DNA of 64,000 bases, from the NCBI RefSeq assembly GCF_021531595.1, contig NZ_JADYUD010000011.1, positions 1 through 64,000 on the forward strand, written 5' to 3'. A program made the translations under genes and the position numbers. This document shows positions 18,339-27,290 of the stretch, one piece after another. Numbering within the stretch: the first letter of the stretch is position 1; every line of letters starts with the position of its first letter. The stretch is from Fusobacterium perfoetens (lineage in GTDB: Bacteria > Fusobacteriota > Fusobacteriia > Fusobacteriales > Fusobacteriaceae). Under the pieces are notes generated by a model. The model saw only the letters and a list, made by a program, of their open reading frames with translations, did not search any database and was not told the DNA's origin.

Positions 18339-18354
18339 ATTTTTAGGAGGAAGT

Positions 18355-19266
18355 ATGGGCAAAACAGCTTTCGTTTTTCCAGGACAAGGGGCACAGTTCG
18401 TTGGAATGGGAAAAGATATTTACGAAAATAATGAAATAGCAAAGCAAGAATTTGACAAAATATTTTCAAGTCTTTCTTTTGACCTAAAAACAGCTATGTT
18501 TGAAGGACCTGAAGAAACACTTAAAAAGACAAAATATACTCAGCCAGCTATTGTGGCAATGAGTCTTGTGCTTGAAAAACTTGTAAGAGAAAAAGGAATA
18601 AAACCTGATTTTGTTGCAGGGCACTCTGTAGGAGAATATGCAGCATTTGGTTCAGGAGAATTTCTTACTCTTTCTGATGCAGTAAAACTTACTGCATTCA
18701 GAGGGGAAACAATGAATGAAATAGCAGAATCTGTAAATGGAGGAATGGCTGCTATAATAGGAATGGAATCTTCAAAGATAGAAGAAGTTTTAAAAACTGT
18801 TGAAGGAGTTGTTGAAGCGGTAAACTTTAACGAACCTAAGCAAACAGTTATAGCAGGACAGAAAGATGCTATAGAAAGAGCATGTGTAGCTTTAAAAGAA
18901 GCAGGAGCAAAAAGAGCTCTTCCTCTTGCAGTATCAGGACCTTTCCATTCATCACTTATGAAGCCTGCAGGAGAAAAACTTAAATCAGAAGCAGAAAAAT
19001 ATGACTTCAAAGAAGGTACAGCAAAGCTTATAGCTAACACAACTGCAGAAATCATTTCAACACCAGCTGAAATAAAAGCAGAAATTTATGCTCAAAGTTT
19101 CGGACCTGTAAAATGGGTTGATACAGTAAATAAATTAAAAGAAAATGGTGTTGATACAATATATGAAATAGGGCCTGGAAAAGTTTTAGCTGGTCTTATT
19201 AAAAAGATTGATAAAGAATTAACTGTTATAAATGTAAATTCTTTAGATGATATTGAAAAATTATAA
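18355..19266 (+). CDS. fabD: Malonyl-CoA:ACP transacylase
   Basis: FabD loads malonyl groups on ACP. FVFPGQGAQFVGMGKD opens the protein, the nucleophile lies in GHSVGEYAAFG near residue 90, and the catalytic histidine lies in VSGPFHSSLMKPAG. ATG 18355 is chosen because TAGGAGGAAGT directly precedes it; an in-frame ATG at 18322 lies in the upstream repeat and would add eleven residues not seen in the family. With this start the protein has 303 residues, a normal length. Confidence 0.95.
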   Translation: MGKTAFVFPGQGAQFVGMGKDIYENNEIAKQEFDKIFSSLSFDLKTAMFEGPEETLKKTKYTQPAIVAMSLVLEKLVREKGIKPDFVAGHSVGEYAAFGSGEFLTLSDAVKLTAFRGETMNEIAESVNGGMAAIIGMESSKIEEVLKTVEGVVEAVNFNEPKQTVIAGQKDAIERACVALKEAGAKRALPLAVSGPFHSSLMKPAGEKLKSEAEKYDFKEGTAKLIANTTAEIISTPAEIKAEIYAQSFGPVKWVDTVNKLKENGVDTIYEIGPGKVLAGLIKKIDKELTVINVNSLDDIEKL

Positions 19267-19332
19267 AATAAGCAGAAAAAGGGACTTTTTGACAGAAATG
19301 TCCTAATATGAAAATTTTATTTTGATAAAAAG

Positions 19333-19361
19333 TTGAAAACTATAAACAAATTTGATAATAT
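19333..19361 (+). promoter_or_regulatory. Promoter of acpP
   Basis: TTGAAA (19333-19338) and TAATAT (19356-19361) are 17 bp apart, 45 bp before acpP. This allows acpP to be made in larger amounts than its neighbours. Confidence 0.55.
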
Positions 19362-19406
19362 TATAGTGAAAATAAAAATTTATTTAAAGAAATTGAGGAG
19401 GAAAAG

Positions 19407-19631
19407 ATGTTAGATAAAATTAAAGAAATAGTAGTAGAACAATTAGGAGTAGATGCAGATCAAGTAACTCCAGATGCAAACTTCGTAGATGATTTAGGAG
19501 CAGATTCATTAGATACAGTTGAATTAATCATGGCGTTTGAAGAAGAATTTGATATAGAAATTCCTGATACAGATGCAGAAAAAATCAAAACTGTACAAGA
19601 TGTAATGGACTACATAGAAGAAAACAAGTAG
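19407..19631 (+). CDS. acpP: Acyl carrier protein
   Basis: The 74-residue acidic protein carries the prosthetic-group site [20 protein letters not shown]; Ser34 is the attachment point for 4'-phosphopantetheine. It shuttles growing acyl chains between the Fab enzymes and to PlsX. GAGGAGG precedes the start. It has its own likely promoter and terminator. Confidence 0.97.
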   Translation: MLDKIKEIVVEQLGVDADQVTPDANFVDDLGADSLDTVELIMAFEEEFDIEIPDTDAEKIKTVQDVMDYIEENK

Positions 19632-19641
19632 TAATGAACAG

Positions 19642-19677
19642 TAAAGGGGATACAGAAATGGTCCCCTTTAATTTTTA
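19642..19677 (+). terminator. Terminator after acpP
   Basis: TAAAGGGGA (19642-19650) pairs perfectly with TCCCCTTTA (19662-19670), then ATTTTTAT. The weak T tract may allow partial read-through into fabF. Confidence 0.7.
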
Positions 19678-19724
19678 TAAGCAGAAATATTTTACATAAA
19701 AATTTCAACTAGAGAGGTGATAAC

Positions 19725-20954
19725 ATGAGAAGAGTTGTTGTAACAGGACTTGGTCTTATAACAGCTTTAGGAACAGGAATAGAAAAATCTTGGGCTGGAA
19801 TCATAAGTGGAAAAACTGGAGTTAAAACAATAGAAGCTTTTGATACAGAAGATACTCCTGTAAAAGTTGCAGGGGAAGTAAGAGATTTTGAACCTGAAGC
19901 ATTTGGAATAGAGAAAAAAGAGATTAAAAAACTTGCAAGAAATACTCAGTTTGCAATAGGAGCAGCTAAAATGGCTCTTAGTGATTCTGGGCTTGTAATA
20001 GATGAAAATAATGCTGAAAGAGTGGGAGTAATAGTTTCTTCTGGTATAGGAGGAATGGAAATATTTGAAGCACAACATGAAGTTCTTTTAAATAAAGGAC
20101 CTAAAAGAGTATCTCCTTTCACAATTCCAGGAATGATAGCTAATATGGCATCAGGAAATGTAGGAATATATCTAGGAGCAAAAGGGCCTAATAAATCAAT
20201 AGTAACAGCATGTGCAGCAGGAACTCACTCAATAGGAGATGCTTTTGAAACAATAAAACTTGGAAAAGCAGATGTAATGCTTGCAGGAGGAACTGAAGCA
20301 TGCATAACAAAATTTGCTGTAAACAGTTTCGCTAACATGAAAGCTCTTTCAACAAATCCAGATCCTAATACAGCATCAAGACCATTTACAATAGACAGAG
20401 ATGGATTTGTAATGGGAGAAGGAGCAGGAGTTCTTGTTCTTGAAGAACTTGAACATGCACTTGCAAGAAATGCAAAAATATATGCAGAAGTTACAGGTTA
20501 CGGAGAAACTTGTGACGCTCACCATATTACAGCACCAGCAGTTGACGGAGCTGTAAGAGCATTTAAAATGGCTCTTAAAGAATCAGGAGCAGATGTTTCA
20601 GAAGTTGACTATATAAATGCTCATGGAACTTCAACAGGTCTTAATGATAAAAATGAAACTGCAGCAATAAAAGAAGTATTTGGAGAAGATGCAAGAAGAC
20701 TTAATATTTCTTCAACAAAAGGAGCAACAGGACATGTTCTTGGAGGAGCAGGGGGAATAGAAGGAGTTATTCTTGCAAAGAGTATTTCTGAAGGAATTAT
20801 ACCTCCTACAGCAAACTATGAAAATCCAGATCCAGAATGTGATTTAAACTATACACCAAATAAAGCTGTTGAGAAAGAAATCAGAGTAGGAATGTCAAGT
20901 TCTCTTGGATTTGGTGGACACAATGCAGTAATTGTGATGAAAAAATACAAATAA
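19725..20954 (+). CDS. fabF: 3-oxoacyl-ACP synthase II
   Basis: FabF elongates fatty acids by condensing acyl-ACP with malonyl-ACP. The 409-residue protein has the Cys in VTACAAGTHSIGDAFE, His in YINAHGTSTGLNDKNE and His in STKGATGHVLGGAGGIEG, plus the C-terminal GFGGHNAVIVMKKY. AGAGAGGTGAT precedes the ATG. The usual neighbour fabG is not present in this cluster. Confidence 0.96.
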   Translation: MRRVVVTGLGLITALGTGIEKSWAGIISGKTGVKTIEAFDTEDTPVKVAGEVRDFEPEAFGIEKKEIKKLARNTQFAIGAAKMALSDSGLVIDENNAERVGVIVSSGIGGMEIFEAQHEVLLNKGPKRVSPFTIPGMIANMASGNVGIYLGAKGPNKSIVTACAAGTHSIGDAFETIKLGKADVMLAGGTEACITKFAVNSFANMKALSTNPDPNTASRPFTIDRDGFVMGEGAGVLVLEELEHALARNAKIYAEVTGYGETCDAHHITAPAVDGAVRAFKMALKESGADVSEVDYINAHGTSTGLNDKNETAAIKEVFGEDARRLNISSTKGATGHVLGGAGGIEGVILAKSISEGIIPPTANYENPDPECDLNYTPNKAVEKEIRVGMSSSLGFGGHNAVIVMKKYK

Positions 20955-20967
20955 AAGGGGAAAAACA

Positions 20968-21663
20968 GTGGAAGTGAAATTAGAGTCTTTAGAAAAAGAA
21001 ATAGGTTATTTTTTTAAGAATATAGATTTATTAAAAACTTCACTTGTCCATAGATCTTTTGGTAATGAAAACAAAAAATACAAAAAAATAAATAATGAGA
21101 GACTAGAACTGCTAGGAGATGCAGTTCTAGATCTTATTGTTGCAGAATATTTATATAAACATTTTCAAAATTATTCAGAAGGCGATTTAGCAAAAATAAA
21201 ATCTATGGCAGTAAGTGAACCAGTTTTGGCTAAAGTGGCAAAGAAATTAGGAATGGGAAAATATCTTATGCTTAGTAAAGGGGAAGAACTAACAGGAGGA
21301 CGCGAAAGAAGCTCTATACTTTGTGATGTTTTTGAAGCTGTTCTAGGGGCAATATACCTTGATTCTGACTTTGACACAGCCAGAAAAATAGTATTAAACC
21401 ATCTTGAAAACTATATAAATCATATAGAAGAAGATGAAGATATTCTTGATTTTAAAACAATTTTACAAGAATACAGCCAAAAAGAGTATAAGACAGTACC
21501 TGTTTACGAAGTAATAGGAGAAAAAGGGCCTGATCATAAGAAAACCTTTGAAATTTTAGTTAAAATTGGAGACAATGCTGAAGCAGTGGGGACAGGGAAA
21601 AGTAAAAAAACAGCAGAACAAGGGGCAGCAAAAGCTCTTTGTAAAAAATTAGGTGTAAACTGA
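20968..21663 (+). CDS. rnc: Ribonuclease III
   Basis: RNase III cuts double-stranded RNA, including rRNA precursors. The catalytic signature ERLELLGDAVLDLIVAEYLY is near residue 45, a second acidic site lies in CDVFEAVLGAIYLD, and a C-terminal dsRNA-binding domain spans about residues 155-230 (DFKTILQEYSQK...KKTAEQGAAKALCKKL). It starts at GTG with AAAGGGG upstream, 14 bp after fabF, and overlaps the next gene by one base. Confidence 0.96.
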   Translation: MEVKLESLEKEIGYFFKNIDLLKTSLVHRSFGNENKKYKKINNERLELLGDAVLDLIVAEYLYKHFQNYSEGDLAKIKSMAVSEPVLAKVAKKLGMGKYLMLSKGEELTGGRERSSILCDVFEAVLGAIYLDSDFDTARKIVLNHLENYINHIEEDEDILDFKTILQEYSQKEYKTVPVYEVIGEKGPDHKKTFEILVKIGDNAEAVGTGKSKKTAEQGAAKALCKKLGVN

Positions 21664-22700
21664 TGGAAAAGAAGCATTATAACATACCTGTTTTTATAAG
21701 TCATTTTGGGTGTCCTAATGCCTGTGTATTCTGTAATCAAAAAAAGATTAACGGAAGAGAGACAGATGTTACTTTAGAAGATCTTGAAAAAATCATAGAA
21801 GAATATCTTGAAATTCTTCCAAAAGATTCATATAAAGAAGTGGCTTTTTTTGGAGGAACATTTACAGGTATATCTATGGAAAAGCAAAAAGAATATTTAG
21901 AGGGAGTAAAAAAATATCTGGACAGAGGGCTTGTTCAGGGGATAAGACTTTCAACAAGACCTGACTATATAAACCATGAAGTTATGGAACAGCTTAAAAA
22001 ATATAATGTGACAACTATAGAGCTGGGAGTTCAGTCTTTTAATGAGGAAGTACTGAAAAAAAGTGCCAGATATTATCCAGTGGAAACAGTGTATAAAGCC
22101 TGTGAAATGATAAAATCTTATGGAATAGATTTAGGAATTCAGCTTATGCCTGGACTTCCTGGATCTACATTTGAAACAGACATTGAAAGTGCTAAAAAAA
22201 CTGTTGAGATAGGACCTCAGAATGCAAGAGTTTATCCTACGCTTATAATAAAAGATACAGAGATGGAGAGAATGTATCAGCGTGGAGAATACGAAGTTTT
22301 TTCTCTGGAAGAGGCAATTAAAAGATGCAGAAAAATATGTGCTCTTCTTGAGATAAATGGAATAAATATAATAAGAGTGGGACTTCAGCCTTCAGATGAT
22401 TTAAGAAATGGCGGAGTTGCAGTTGAAGGAGCTTTTCATCCAGCTTTTAGAGAGCTAGTTGATGGAGAGATTTATTTTGATTTTTTGAAAAAAATAAAAG
22501 ACAGAGATGGATTTCTTAATATAAAAGCCTGCGAAAAAAATATATCTAAAATAGTGGGCATAAAAAAGAAAAACAGTATCAGACTGGAAAAATTTCAGCT
22601 TGATATAGATAACAGCTTAGATACATCTGAAATAGAGGTAAATGGTAATAAATATATCAGAAAAGATATTTTAAAAGAAGAATTGAGTGGTTGCAGATGA
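21663..22700 (+). CDS. Elp3-like radical SAM protein
   Basis: The 345-residue protein has the radical SAM cluster motif CPNACVFCNQKK (CxxxCxxC) at residues 17-25. It then carries the Elp3-type pieces VAFFGGTFTGI, IRLSTRPDYI, TTIELGVQSFNEEVL and LGIQLMPGLPG. It resembles the radical SAM half of Elp3 without the acetyltransferase domain. The role of this bacterial form is unclear; tRNA or protein modification is plausible. It is sandwiched, with overlapping ends, between rnc and rng, so a link to RNA metabolism is suggested by context only. Confidence 0.83.
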   Translation: MEKKHYNIPVFISHFGCPNACVFCNQKKINGRETDVTLEDLEKIIEEYLEILPKDSYKEVAFFGGTFTGISMEKQKEYLEGVKKYLDRGLVQGIRLSTRPDYINHEVMEQLKKYNVTTIELGVQSFNEEVLKKSARYYPVETVYKACEMIKSYGIDLGIQLMPGLPGSTFETDIESAKKTVEIGPQNARVYPTLIIKDTEMERMYQRGEYEVFSLEEAIKRCRKICALLEINGINIIRVGLQPSDDLRNGGVAVEGAFHPAFRELVDGEIYFDFLKKIKDRDGFLNIKACEKNISKIVGIKKKNSIRLEKFQLDIDNSLDTSEIEVNGNKYIRKDILKEELSGCR

Positions 22701-24163
22701 ATAGAATAATTATCAGTGTGAACAGCTTTCAGAAAAAGGCCGCTATAATTGAAGATGGAAGAGTTGTAGAGGTTCTTACAGAAAGAGAAGATGAATCAAA
22801 TATAATAAAAAATATTTATAAAGGTCGTGTAGCTAATGTTCTTCCAGGAATGGAATCTGCATTTGTAGATATTGGACTTGAGAAGAACAGCTTTCTTTTT
22901 GTAGATGATTTAAGAGAGTTTGAAGAAAAATATTTAAATGGAATAGTAAATAGTGGAAAACCTATAGAAGATCTTCTTACAGTAGGGGATAAAGTTGTGG
23001 TTCAGGTTCTTAATGTTCCAAGAGGAACAAAAGGAGCAAGGGTTACAACAAATTTTACAATTCCAGGAAAATATGTGGTTCTTATGCCTAACAGCGATCA
23101 TATAGCAATTTCTAAAAAAATAAAAGATGAAGATGAAAGAGCAAGACTTCAGGAAATCTTTGAAGAAATAAAGCCAGCTAAAATGGGAGTTATAATAAGA
23201 ACTGCTGCTCAGGGAAAATCTGTTTACCATTTTGAAAGAGAAATAAGTTATCTTGTAAAAAAATGGGAGGATATAGAGAAGAGAATCTCAAAGGCAGCTA
23301 TAGGTGAAGTCCTTTATAATGATAACAGTATAGTAACAACTGTTTTAAGAGATATACTTTCAAATGATATAGATGAACTTGTAGTTGACAATGAAGAAGT
23401 TTACTGGGAGATTATAGACTATATAAATGCTTTCAGTGAAAATAATTTTAAAACAAAAGTAAAACTCTTTGATGATAACAGAGATATTTTTGATGAATAT
23501 AATGTAAACAAAGAGATAGAAAAGGCTCTTGATAAAAATGTATGGCTTGACTGTGGAGGATATCTTGTAATAGAAAAGACAGAGGCTCTTGTAAGTATAG
23601 ATGTAAATACAGGAAAAAATACAGGAAGCTTTAATCTTGAAAAAACAGTTCTTAATACAAATCTTGATGCAGCAAGAGAGATTCCTAAACAGCTTAGGCT
23701 AAGAAATTTAAGTGGAATAATAATAATAGACTTTATTGATATGAAGCTGCAGGAAGATAAAGATTTAGTTCTTCAGCAGCTTGATGCAGAACTTAAAAAA
23801 GACAGAACAAAGAATAATATAGTTCATTTTACTGATTTAGGTCTTGTAGAAATGACAAGAAAAAGAGTGGGAAGAAATTTAAGTTATTTTTATGAAGAAG
23901 AATGTCCTACATGTCATGGAAAAGGAAAAGTAAAATCAGTTGATTCTATTATTGAAGATATAATAAAAGATTTTAAAAAGGCAGCAGAAGAAAAAGATAT
24001 TCGTCATATAAGCATAGCTTCTTCAAAAAGAGTAATAACTAAATTAAAAGAAGTTTATTATGACATTATGAGTGAGTATCTTAAAAGCAGAGGAAAAGAG
24101 CTTTCTCTTTCTTCAGAAGAAATTAATAATATTACAGGATATGATATATTCCTGAAAAAATAG
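22697..24163 (+). CDS. rng: Ribonuclease E/G family endoribonuclease
   Basis: The 488-residue protein matches RNase G. An N-terminal S1-like RNA-binding region (IYKGRVANVLPGMESAFVDIGLEKNSFLF) leads into the catalytic core. VSIDVNTGKN and IIIDFIDM carry the two metal-binding aspartates, and CPTCHGKG is the zinc-link motif. Such enzymes process rRNA and decay mRNA. ATG 22697 overlaps the upstream stop (ATGA), favouring coupling; a TTG two codons earlier is possible. It lacks the long C-terminal scaffold of RNase E. Confidence 0.92.
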   Translation: MNRIIISVNSFQKKAAIIEDGRVVEVLTEREDESNIIKNIYKGRVANVLPGMESAFVDIGLEKNSFLFVDDLREFEEKYLNGIVNSGKPIEDLLTVGDKVVVQVLNVPRGTKGARVTTNFTIPGKYVVLMPNSDHIAISKKIKDEDERARLQEIFEEIKPAKMGVIIRTAAQGKSVYHFEREISYLVKKWEDIEKRISKAAIGEVLYNDNSIVTTVLRDILSNDIDELVVDNEEVYWEIIDYINAFSENNFKTKVKLFDDNRDIFDEYNVNKEIEKALDKNVWLDCGGYLVIEKTEALVSIDVNTGKNTGSFNLEKTVLNTNLDAAREIPKQLRLRNLSGIIIIDFIDMKLQEDKDLVLQQLDAELKKDRTKNNIVHFTDLGLVEMTRKRVGRNLSYFYEEECPTCHGKGKVKSVDSIIEDIIKDFKKAAEEKDIRHISIASSKRVITKLKEVYYDIMSEYLKSRGKELSLSSEEINNITGYDIFLKK

Positions 24164-24173
24164 GAGGCTTTCA

Positions 24174-24668
24174 GTGAGAGTTGGAGTTTATGCAGGAAGT
24201 TTTGATCCAATAACAAAAGGACATCAGGATATAATAGACAGAGCCAGCAGACTTTTTGACAAGCTTGTAATACTGGTATCAAATAACAGTGAGAAAAAAT
24301 ACTGGTTTACACTTAAAGAAAGAGAAGAAATGGTTGGAAAAGTACTAGAAAAATATGATAATATAGTTATAGAAACATATTCAGGACTTGTGGTGAACTA
24401 TTGCGAAGAAAATAATATAAATACAATCGTAAGAGGAATAAGAACTGTTGATGACTGTGGACTTGAACTTTATTTTGCAAGTGGAAACATGGATATATCA
24501 GAAGGAAAGGTAGACAGTATTTTTCTTCCTGCACTTAAAGAATATATTTATGTAAGCTCTACTGCTGCAAGAGAAATAGCAAGATATGGTGGAAAAGTGA
24601 CAGCTTATGTAGATGAAAGAATAGCTGACATGGTAACAGAAAGAGGAAAAAAATACAGACCTGAATAA
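24174..24668 (+). CDS. coaD: Phosphopantetheine adenylyltransferase
   Basis: CoaD makes dephospho-CoA from phosphopantetheine and ATP. The 164-residue protein starts RVGVYAGSFDPITKGHQDIIDRA (the TxGH nucleotidyl-transfer motif) and ends with the YVSSTAAREIARYGG region. The start is GTG, with GGAGG nine bases upstream. It follows rng by ten bases and precedes radA. Confidence 0.96.
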   Translation: MRVGVYAGSFDPITKGHQDIIDRASRLFDKLVILVSNNSEKKYWFTLKEREEMVGKVLEKYDNIVIETYSGLVVNYCEENNINTIVRGIRTVDDCGLELYFASGNMDISEGKVDSIFLPALKEYIYVSSTAAREIARYGGKVTAYVDERIADMVTERGKKYRPE

Positions 24669-24689
24669 ATCTGAAAAAAAGGTGATACA

Positions 24690-26072
24690 GTGGCTAAAGG
24701 TAAATCAGTATATGTATGCAGTGAATGTGGATATAAAACATCTAAATGGATGGGAAAATGTATGAACTGTGGTTCTTGGGGAACTGTGGAGGAACAGGAA
24801 GAAGTATCTTCATTTGCAGGAACATCTTCTAAAGTTTCTAAAAACTCTTTATCTTTAGTTGATACTGAAAAAAAAGTATCTTCATTTTCAAATATTAAAA
24901 TAGAAGAAAATTTTAGATTTAAAACTAAGCAAAGTGAATTTGACAGACTTCTTGGAGGAGGACTTGTTCAGGGAGAAGTGGTTCTTCTTACAGGAAATCC
25001 AGGAATAGGAAAGTCTACACTTCTTCTGCAGATGGCAAAAGAGTACAGTGACTATGGAGATGTACTTTATGTATCTGGGGAAGAATCTCCTGCTCAAATA
25101 AAAAGCAGAGGAGAAAGATTGGGAATAAAGAGCAGAACTCTTTATCTTATGTCTGAAACAGATATAGATAAAATTTCAGAATATATTTCAATAAAAAAAC
25201 CTAAGGTTGTAATTATAGATTCTATTCAGACTCTTTACAGTGAAAACAGTGATTCAATAGCAGGAACACCTACTCAGATAAGAGAGGCAACTTTAAAAAT
25301 AGTTGAACTTGCAAAAAGACTAGGGATATCTTTCTTTATAGTTGGGCATATAACAAAAGATGGAAAGGTTGCAGGGCCTAAACTTTTAGAACATATGGTT
25401 GATGCTGTATTTAGTTTTGAAGGAGAAGAAGGTCTTTTTTATAGAATTTTAAGAAGTACAAAAAATAGATTTGGTTCTACTAATGAACTTGCAGTGTACA
25501 GTATGGAAGAAGAGGGAATGAGAGAAGTTCAAAATTCTTCTGAATTTTTCCTCAGTGAAAGAGAGGAAAAAAATATAGGAAGTATGATAGTCCCAGTTCT
25601 TGAAGGGACAAAAGTATTCCTTCTTGAGATACAGAGCCTTCTTACTGAAAGTGGTGGAATAGGAATTCCTAAAAGAATTGTACAGGGATTTGACAGAAAC
25701 AGAATTCAGATTCTTATGGCAATAGGAGAAAAAAGAATGGGAATGAATCTGGGAATGAAAGATGTATTTATAAATATTCCTGGAGGAATAGCAATAAAAG
25801 ATCCTTCAGCAGATTTAGGAGCCCTTATATCCTTACTTTCTGTATATAAGAATGTGGCAATCAGTCAGAAGATAGCAGCAATAGGTGAACTTGGATTAAG
25901 AGGAGAAATAAGAAAAGTATTTTTTATAGATAAAAGACTGAGAGAGTTGGAAAAATTAGGCTTTAAAGGGGTGTATGTACCTGAAGCAAACAGAAAAGAG
26001 ATAGAAAAAAAAGATTATAACTTAAAGCTTATTTATTTGAAAAATTTAGAAGAATTTTTAGAAAGGATGTAG
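24690..26072 (+). CDS. radA: DNA repair protein RadA
   Basis: RadA is a RecA-like motor that helps branch migration in recombination. Visible are the N-terminal zinc finger CSECGYKTSKWMGKCMNCGSW, Walker A GNPGIGKSTL near residue 95, the RadA-specific KNRFGSTNE, and a C-terminal Lon-protease-like domain ending in GLRGEIRKV...VYVPEANRKEI. The 460-residue length is normal. The GTG start has AAAAGGTGAT upstream. It is paired with disA, as in many Firmicutes. Confidence 0.95.
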   Translation: MAKGKSVYVCSECGYKTSKWMGKCMNCGSWGTVEEQEEVSSFAGTSSKVSKNSLSLVDTEKKVSSFSNIKIEENFRFKTKQSEFDRLLGGGLVQGEVVLLTGNPGIGKSTLLLQMAKEYSDYGDVLYVSGEESPAQIKSRGERLGIKSRTLYLMSETDIDKISEYISIKKPKVVIIDSIQTLYSENSDSIAGTPTQIREATLKIVELAKRLGISFFIVGHITKDGKVAGPKLLEHMVDAVFSFEGEEGLFYRILRSTKNRFGSTNELAVYSMEEEGMREVQNSSEFFLSEREEKNIGSMIVPVLEGTKVFLLEIQSLLTESGGIGIPKRIVQGFDRNRIQILMAIGEKRMGMNLGMKDVFINIPGGIAIKDPSADLGALISLLSVYKNVAISQKIAAIGELGLRGEIRKVFFIDKRLRELEKLGFKGVYVPEANRKEIEKKDYNLKLIYLKNLEEFLERM

Positions 26073-26075
26073 AAT

Positions 26076-27128
26076 ATGGAAAGAACAGAGTGGGAAAGAA
26101 TATTGTCTCTTGTAGCACCAGGTTCAAAGCTGCGTGAAGGTCTTGATAATATTCTTGACGGGCAGAAGGGTGCTCTTATAGTAGTTGGAAAAGATGAAGA
26201 AGTAGAAAAAGTTCTTGACGGCGGTTTTGCTCTTGACTGTGAATACACTCCAGAAAGACTGTTTGAACTTTCTAAAATGGACGGAGCTATAATCTTAGAT
26301 GATAATATAGAACATATACTTTATGCTAATGTTCATCTTCAGCCTGATAAAAGATATGTGACAGATGAAAGTGGAACAAGACACAGAACAGCTCAGCGTA
26401 TAGCAAAACAACTGGACAGAGTAGTAATAGCTATTTCTGAAAGAAAAAGAGTTCAGACTCTTTATAAGGGAGAAGTAAGATATAAATTAAGATCTGTTGA
26501 AGATTTAATGAGTGAAGCATCACAGGGAATAAATACTCTTGAAAGATACAGATATGTTCTTGATAAGGCCCTTATAAATCTTACCCTTTTAGAACTTGAT
26601 GGAATAGCAACAGTTGAAGAAGTATGTATAGTTCTTCAGAAATTTGAAATGTTTAAGAGAATAAAAATAGATGTTGTAGAATGTCTTTTTGAACTTGGAA
26701 GCGAAGGAAAACTTTTAAGACTTCAGATGGAAGACTTAATTTTCGGTTTAAGAGATGAAAAACTAGAATTTTTAAAAGACTATTATCTGGAGGGAGATGA
26801 AAAGGAAGAAGAACTTTCTCAAGAAATGGCTGCTCTTGATGATAGTGAACTTTTAGATCTTGCTAAACTTTCAGCAGTTCTTGGATATGGTAAAACTTCT
26901 AAATCTTTAGATAATCCTGTTATAACAAAAGGATATCGTCTTTTAAGCAAATTTGGAAAACTTACTAAAAAAGATGTAGACTGTCTTGTGGAAAAATTCG
27001 GTCAGCTTAGCAAAATACAAGAAGCGTCAATTGAAGAGCTTTCAGAAGTTTTAAGCAAATTTAAAGCAAATGCTGTTAAACGGGGATTTGAAAGAGTAAA
27101 ATTCATGACAGAACTTGGAAAAAAATAA
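26076..27128 (+). CDS. disA: DNA integrity scanning diadenylate cyclase
   Basis: DisA makes c-di-AMP from two ATP and stalls at branched DNA. The N-terminal DAC domain has the active-site motifs MDGAIILDD and SGTRHRTAQRIAKQ. A helical linker follows, then a C-terminal helix-hairpin-helix DNA-binding domain (residues about 285-350). It begins three bases after radA. c-di-AMP often controls potassium uptake, and trkA/trkH lie further along this window, although a link is only inference. Confidence 0.95.
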   Translation: MERTEWERILSLVAPGSKLREGLDNILDGQKGALIVVGKDEEVEKVLDGGFALDCEYTPERLFELSKMDGAIILDDNIEHILYANVHLQPDKRYVTDESGTRHRTAQRIAKQLDRVVIAISERKRVQTLYKGEVRYKLRSVEDLMSEASQGINTLERYRYVLDKALINLTLLELDGIATVEEVCIVLQKFEMFKRIKIDVVECLFELGSEGKLLRLQMEDLIFGLRDEKLEFLKDYYLEGDEKEEELSQEMAALDDSELLDLAKLSAVLGYGKTSKSLDNPVITKGYRLLSKFGKLTKKDVDCLVEKFGQLSKIQEASIEELSEVLSKFKANAVKRGFERVKFMTELGKK

Positions 27129-27134
27129 AAAATA

Positions 27135-27187
27135 AAAAAGCAGAAAATAGAGTTTTTATAAATTTTATTTTCTGTTTTTATTTTTTC
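27135..27187 (+). terminator. Terminator after disA
   Basis: CAGAAAATA (27141-27149) pairs with TATTTTCTG (27166-27174), flanked by A-rich and T-rich tails that extend the stem. Confidence 0.75.
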
Positions 27188-27212
27188 AAACAATATGTAA
27201 ATCAAATAAAAT

Positions 27213-27265
27213 TTGACACAAAGTTCAATGAATGATAATATAAATATAGGGGGGTACCCTATATT
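27213..27265 (+). promoter_or_regulatory. copA promoter with CsoR-type operator
   Basis: TTGACA (27213-27218) and TAATAT (27236-27241) form a promoter with 17-bp spacing. Directly downstream the dyad AATATAGGG-GGGTA-CCCTATATT (27243-27265) covers the probable transcript start. G/C-rich centres flanked by TATA arms are typical of CsoR copper-sensor operators, and a csoR gene lies in the same operon. Confidence 0.75.
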
Positions 27266-27290
27266 CAAAAAAAGAAAGAAGGCATAGAAT

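Noticed and set aside
18322-18354. Earlier start of fabD at ATG 18322
   Set aside because: This ATG belongs to the tandem repeat, has no ribosome site, and the extra residues are not part of the FabD family.
18540-19055. Minus-strand open frame of 171 codons opposite fabD
   Set aside because: Composition is Ser/Phe/Pro-rich as expected from the complement of an AT-rich gene; fabD explains the region.
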